Positions 31,619-34,641 of a stretch of DNA of 34,641 nucleotides are shown piece after piece. The notes under the pieces were generated by a model. That model was not told where the DNA came from, searched no databases, and was given only the letters and a program-made list of their open reading frames with translations. How positions within the stretch are numbered: the first letter of the stretch is position 1; each line of letters begins with the position of its first letter. The stretch is taken from NCBI GenBank assembly GCA_965370415.1, contig CBDUTJ010000030.1:1-34641 (forward strand), written 5' to 3'. Source of the stretch: JACNIV01 sp965370415 (GTDB lineage: Bacteria; Cloacimonadota; Cloacimonadia; Cloacimonadales; TCS61). The position numbers and the translations under genes are program-made.

Positions 31619-34600
31619 GTATATTTTACAATAAGATAAGCTCTATCATTGATAGATCGGGATTCATCAAACAATTTGATTCGATCGTGCAAAACAAGAA
31701 ATCGGGAACTTTATTCCACAATCTAAATCGTTCTGCTAAATCTTTGCTGTTGGCGCGAGCCTTTATGCAATCCGGTAAAAATATCATCTTCGTTACTGCC
31801 GATGATAAAGTTGCGGAAGACTACCTGGAAGATCTCGATCTCTTTGTAGGACAGGATTCATCTTATTTTCTACCCGATTACGAAGTTCTGTCTTACGAAC
31901 AGCGATCACCACATTATCTCCTTCGTGCTCAGAGAATTGAGACTCTTACTGCTGCTGTGTCGGCTGAATCTGCCATTTTCAGCGTATCTATTCGCTCCTT
32001 CCTGCGTAAAATTGCTGCTGCTGAAATTTTTGGAAAGAACATCATTTCATTAAAGAAAAATAAAGAATTTAATCCGGATGTTCTTGTTTCCGACCTGGTG
32101 GGAATGGGTTATGAAAATCAATTCCAGGTTTCCAAGGTGGGTGAAATAGCCCGTCGGGGTGGAATTATCGATGTGTTTAGTCCCAGCTTAAGCAAGCCGG
32201 TTCGTATTGAGTTCTTTGGCGATGAAGTGGAATCCATCAGAGTTTTTTCCGTCAGTTCACAGCGATCCACCGGTGAAGAACTGGATTCCATAACATTAAT
32301 ACCTTCCCGTGAGTTCTCGCTACATGATATCGAAACCGAAGAGCAACTCTGGGAGAAAATTCACAAAGATGGTTTCTATGAAGGTATCGAACTGGATGCT
32401 TCACTTCTACTATCGAAAGTAGAAACTTTCCCTGAATATTTCAATCATGAAAACTGCTTGATCTTCTGGGATGAATTTCAGTTTTTCCCTTCTTATTTAA
32501 ATGAAATTATGGAGGAAACGACAGATTTATACCAGAAAATTCATTCTAAATATAAGAAACGCATCGTTCCTACGCCGGAAGATATTTTTGAAGATGATAG
32601 ATTTATAAGTAGAGTTCTTAAGGATTACACAAATTTCTTCCTTTCCGGTTCTTTCCAGAGCTTCAAAGAGATCAAAAACAAACTGGAAGCTCCGGTAACT
32701 TCTCAAACCAACATGCACGGTACATTAGAACTTCTGGAAAAGGAAATTGCCGAAAAACTGCATGTCGGCTACAGGATCTTTCTACAATCCGACAACAAAA
32801 GCCAAAGTAAAAGAATGGTCGATCTGCTTCCGCATTTCGAAGAGAAAGTAGATTTTACAATTGGTGTTTTTCAGAACGGTTTCAATCTTACAGATGCTAA
32901 ATTAGCTATTTTTACAGATCATGAAATATTCAGCCGCTACAAACGCAAACGCCATCAGGCAAGATTTTCTAAAGAGGAAGCACTGGTAGATTACGAATCT
33001 TTGAAACCAGGAGATTACGTTGTTCATATCGATCATGGTATTGGAATTTATGCAGGACTAAAAAAATTACCGGTAGACGGAAATACAATCGAGTGTTTGA
33101 CTTTACGTTACCTGGATAACGATGTGGTTTACGTTCCCACATTCCAGCTTTTGCTGGTTTCCAAATTTGTCTCGGAAGAAGGCATCGCTCCGGTTATCCA
33201 CAAGTTGGGCAGTAAAAAATGGGAAAACACCAAGAAGAGAGCAAAAAAACAGATCGAACTTGTGGCAGAAGATCTGATAAAACTTTATGCGGAACGAACA
33301 CTGCGCAAAGGAATTACTTTTGAACCGGATAATTCCTGGCAATTGGAAATGGAAGATTCATTCATTTATGAAGACACTCCAGACCAGGCACAAGCATCAA
33401 GAGAAATAAAAGACGATATGGAAATGGACAGTCCCATGGAGCGCCTGCTTTGCGGTGATGTGGGATTTGGCAAAACGGAAGTTGCCATCCGGGCAACTTT
33501 CAAAGCCGTTATGAGTGGTTGGCAGGCAGCGATTCTTGTACCCACCACTTTACTGGCAGAACAGCATTTTTTCGTATTCAAGGAACGTCTGGCTCAATAT
33601 CCTGTTCGCATTGCCATGTTCAGCCGTTTTCGGTCACCTTCGGATATCAGGAAAGATGTTGCAGCCCTTTCTATCGGAGAAGTAGATATTGCTATTGGAA
33701 CGCATAGATTGCTTTCAAAGGATATTAAATACAAAAAACTGGGATTGCTTATTATCGATGAGGAGCACAGGTTCGGGGTGCGTCACAAGGATAAACTACG
33801 CCAGGTGAAATCTAATGTTGATACCCTGTATATGAGTGCCACCCCTATTCCCAGAACGATGTATATGGCGCTTTCCAAACTCAAGGAACTTTCTCTCATT
33901 CGTACTTCGCCTAAAGCACGCCTTCCCATTCGCACTGTTATTATACCTTACGACTCAGATGTGATAAAAGATGCTATTAAACGCGAAGTGGATCGGGGTG
34001 GACAAGTGTTCTTTGTTCACAACCGGGTACAGACAATTGACAGCGTTGTTACAGAGTTGAAAAAGCTACTTCCTCATGTTTCATTTGGAGTGGGTCACGG
34101 TCAGCTTCCAGAAAAGCTTTTGGAAGCTGTTACTCTGGATTTTGCTCACCATAAATTTGATGTGCTGGTTGCTACCACAATAATCGAATCCGGCATTGAT
34201 ATTCCAAATGCAAATACCATTATCGTGAATCGAGCTGATATGTTCGGGTTAGCTCAACTTTACCAGATCAGAGGGCGTGTAGGGCGTAGTAACCGCCGTG
34301 CGTATGCCTATCTCATTATTCCGCCCAAACTGCACGAAGAAGCGCGTAAAAGATTGGAAACACTCATCGAGTATGAGTCGCTGGGCAGTGGTTATCAGAT
34401 AGCAATGCGTGATATGGAATTGCGCGGAGCAGGAACTCTTCTGGGAACAAAACAGAGTGGTATTATTAATTCCATCGGGTTCAATTATTATAATCGATTG
34501 CTGGAGAAGACCATTGAAAACATCCAATCTGAAAAGCCGAAAGAACTGTGGATAGAAGAGGACTCGCAAAAATTAGAAAGGATAAGGATCGAAAGTGATC

Positions 34601-34641
34601 ATTATTTTCCGGAAAGCTATATTTCCAGCGAAAAAGAACGT
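31615..34641 (+). CDS. mfd: Transcription-repair coupling factor Mfd, C-terminus cut by window edge
   Basis: Mfd removes RNA polymerase stalled at DNA damage and recruits nucleotide-excision repair. The 1009 codons present (usual length ~1150) show the expected order. First comes a UvrB-like N-terminal module (RSAKSLLLARAF, ARRGGIIDVFSP). Next is the RNA polymerase-interacting domain (PGDYVVHIDHGIGIYAGLKK). A RecG-like translocase follows with Walker A GDVGFGKTEVA, the DEEH box IIDEEHRFGVRHKDK, SATPIPRTM, VATTIIESGIDIP and QIRGRVGRSNRRAYAY. Only the last part of the C-terminal domain is missing. ATG at 31615 gives the usual N-terminus; no SD is seen. The gene is much less A/T-rich than the island before it. 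Confidence 0.97.
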   Translation, partial: MSIFYNKISSIIDRSGFIKQFDSIVQNKKSGTLFHNLNRSAKSLLLARAFMQSGKNIIFVTADDKVAEDYLEDLDLFVGQDSSYFLPDYEVLSYEQRSPHYLLRAQRIETLTAAVSAESAIFSVSIRSFLRKIAAAEIFGKNIISLKKNKEFNPDVLVSDLVGMGYENQFQVSKVGEIARRGGIIDVFSPSLSKPVRIEFFGDEVESIRVFSVSSQRSTGEELDSITLIPSREFSLHDIETEEQLWEKIHKDGFYEGIELDASLLLSKVETFPEYFNHENCLIFWDEFQFFPSYLNEIMEETTDLYQKIHSKYKKRIVPTPEDIFEDDRFISRVLKDYTNFFLSGSFQSFKEIKNKLEAPVTSQTNMHGTLELLEKEIAEKLHVGYRIFLQSDNKSQSKRMVDLLPHFEEKVDFTIGVFQNGFNLTDAKLAIFTDHEIFSRYKRKRHQARFSKEEALVDYESLKPGDYVVHIDHGIGIYAGLKKLPVDGNTIECLTLRYLDNDVVYVPTFQLLLVSKFVSEEGIAPVIHKLGSKKWENTKKRAKKQIELVAEDLIKLYAERTLRKGITFEPDNSWQLEMEDSFIYEDTPDQAQASREIKDDMEMDSPMERLLCGDVGFGKTEVAIRATFKAVMSGWQAAILVPTTLLAEQHFFVFKERLAQYPVRIAMFSRFRSPSDIRKDVAALSIGEVDIAIGTHRLLSKDIKYKKLGLLIIDEEHRFGVRHKDKLRQVKSNVDTLYMSATPIPRTMYMALSKLKELSLIRTSPKARLPIRTVIIPYDSDVIKDAIKREVDRGGQVFFVHNRVQTIDSVVTELKKLLPHVSFGVGHGQLPEKLLEAVTLDFAHHKFDVLVATTIIESGIDIPNANTIIVNRADMFGLAQLYQIRGRVGRSNRRAYAYLIIPPKLHEEARKRLETLIEYESLGSGYQIAMRDMELRGAGTLLGTKQSGIINSIGFNYYNRLLEKTIENIQSEKPKELWIEEDSQKLERIRIESDHYFPESYISSEKER

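Overview
The window is AT-rich bacterial chromosome from a Gram-negative organism. Diderm evidence: apolipoprotein N-acyltransferase, lipoproteins with lipoboxes, and a large secreted protein ending in a FlgD-like C-terminal domain. Lamin-tail repeats plus that C-terminal domain, a DUF342 protein, a stand-alone B12-binding subunit and TPR histidine kinases suggest a Cloacimonadota/Fibrobacteres-Chlorobi-Bacteroidetes-type lineage. That is an inference from gene style only. Many genes have good Shine-Dalgarno (SD) sequences, and purA has a near-consensus TTGACA-17-TATAAA promoter, so the Bacteroidetes-type promoter is not the rule here.

Layout. 1-7.0 kb, minus strand: B12-binding protein, DUF342/FapA protein, terminator, zinc-ribbon coiled-coil protein, RNase P RNA (rnpB), recJ, a beta-propeller lipoprotein and lnt (cut by the window edge). 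7.1-13.2 kb, plus strand: purA, a GNAT-like protein and plsY, then the conserved rpmH-rnpA-yidD-yidC-jag block. 13.3-17.0 kb, plus strand: a secreted-TPR histidine kinase, a decayed fragment of a comM 3' end, and an AT-rich membrane TPR protein. 17.0-29.7 kb, minus strand: comM, a lamin-tail secreted protein, a class III adenylate cyclase, a damaged HEPN/MNT toxin-antitoxin pair interrupted by a secreted-protein gene, nnrDE, a histidine kinase, mazG, an exported gluzincin-like protease, a CheY-like regulator and a UvrC/Cho-like protein. 29.7-31.6 kb: an accessory island with hairpin repeats and two exported proteins of unknown family, each preceded by a copy of the same ~107-bp leader. 31.6 kb to the end: mfd (cut by the window edge).

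How the genes relate. rnpA and rnpB, the two parts of RNase P, lie about 6 kb apart. YidD, YidC and Jag serve membrane-protein insertion and are co-encoded with L34 and RnpA. Lnt acylates lipoproteins and sits directly behind a lipoprotein gene. RecJ, the UvrC-like protein and Mfd are repair functions, but they are not one operon. The minus-strand cluster at 25.3-28.6 kb joins a histidine kinase, MazG, a protease and a receiver protein in one direction with tight spacing.

Most notable observations: the duplicated structured leader; the protease gene whose signal peptide can only be translated from an ACG codon; the HEPN gene cut short by an inserted secreted-protein gene; the decayed comM tail beside an apparent insertion; a palindromic element inside the nnrD coding sequence; altered active-site residues in PurA (GDEAKAK) and in the UvrC-like GIY-YIG domain.
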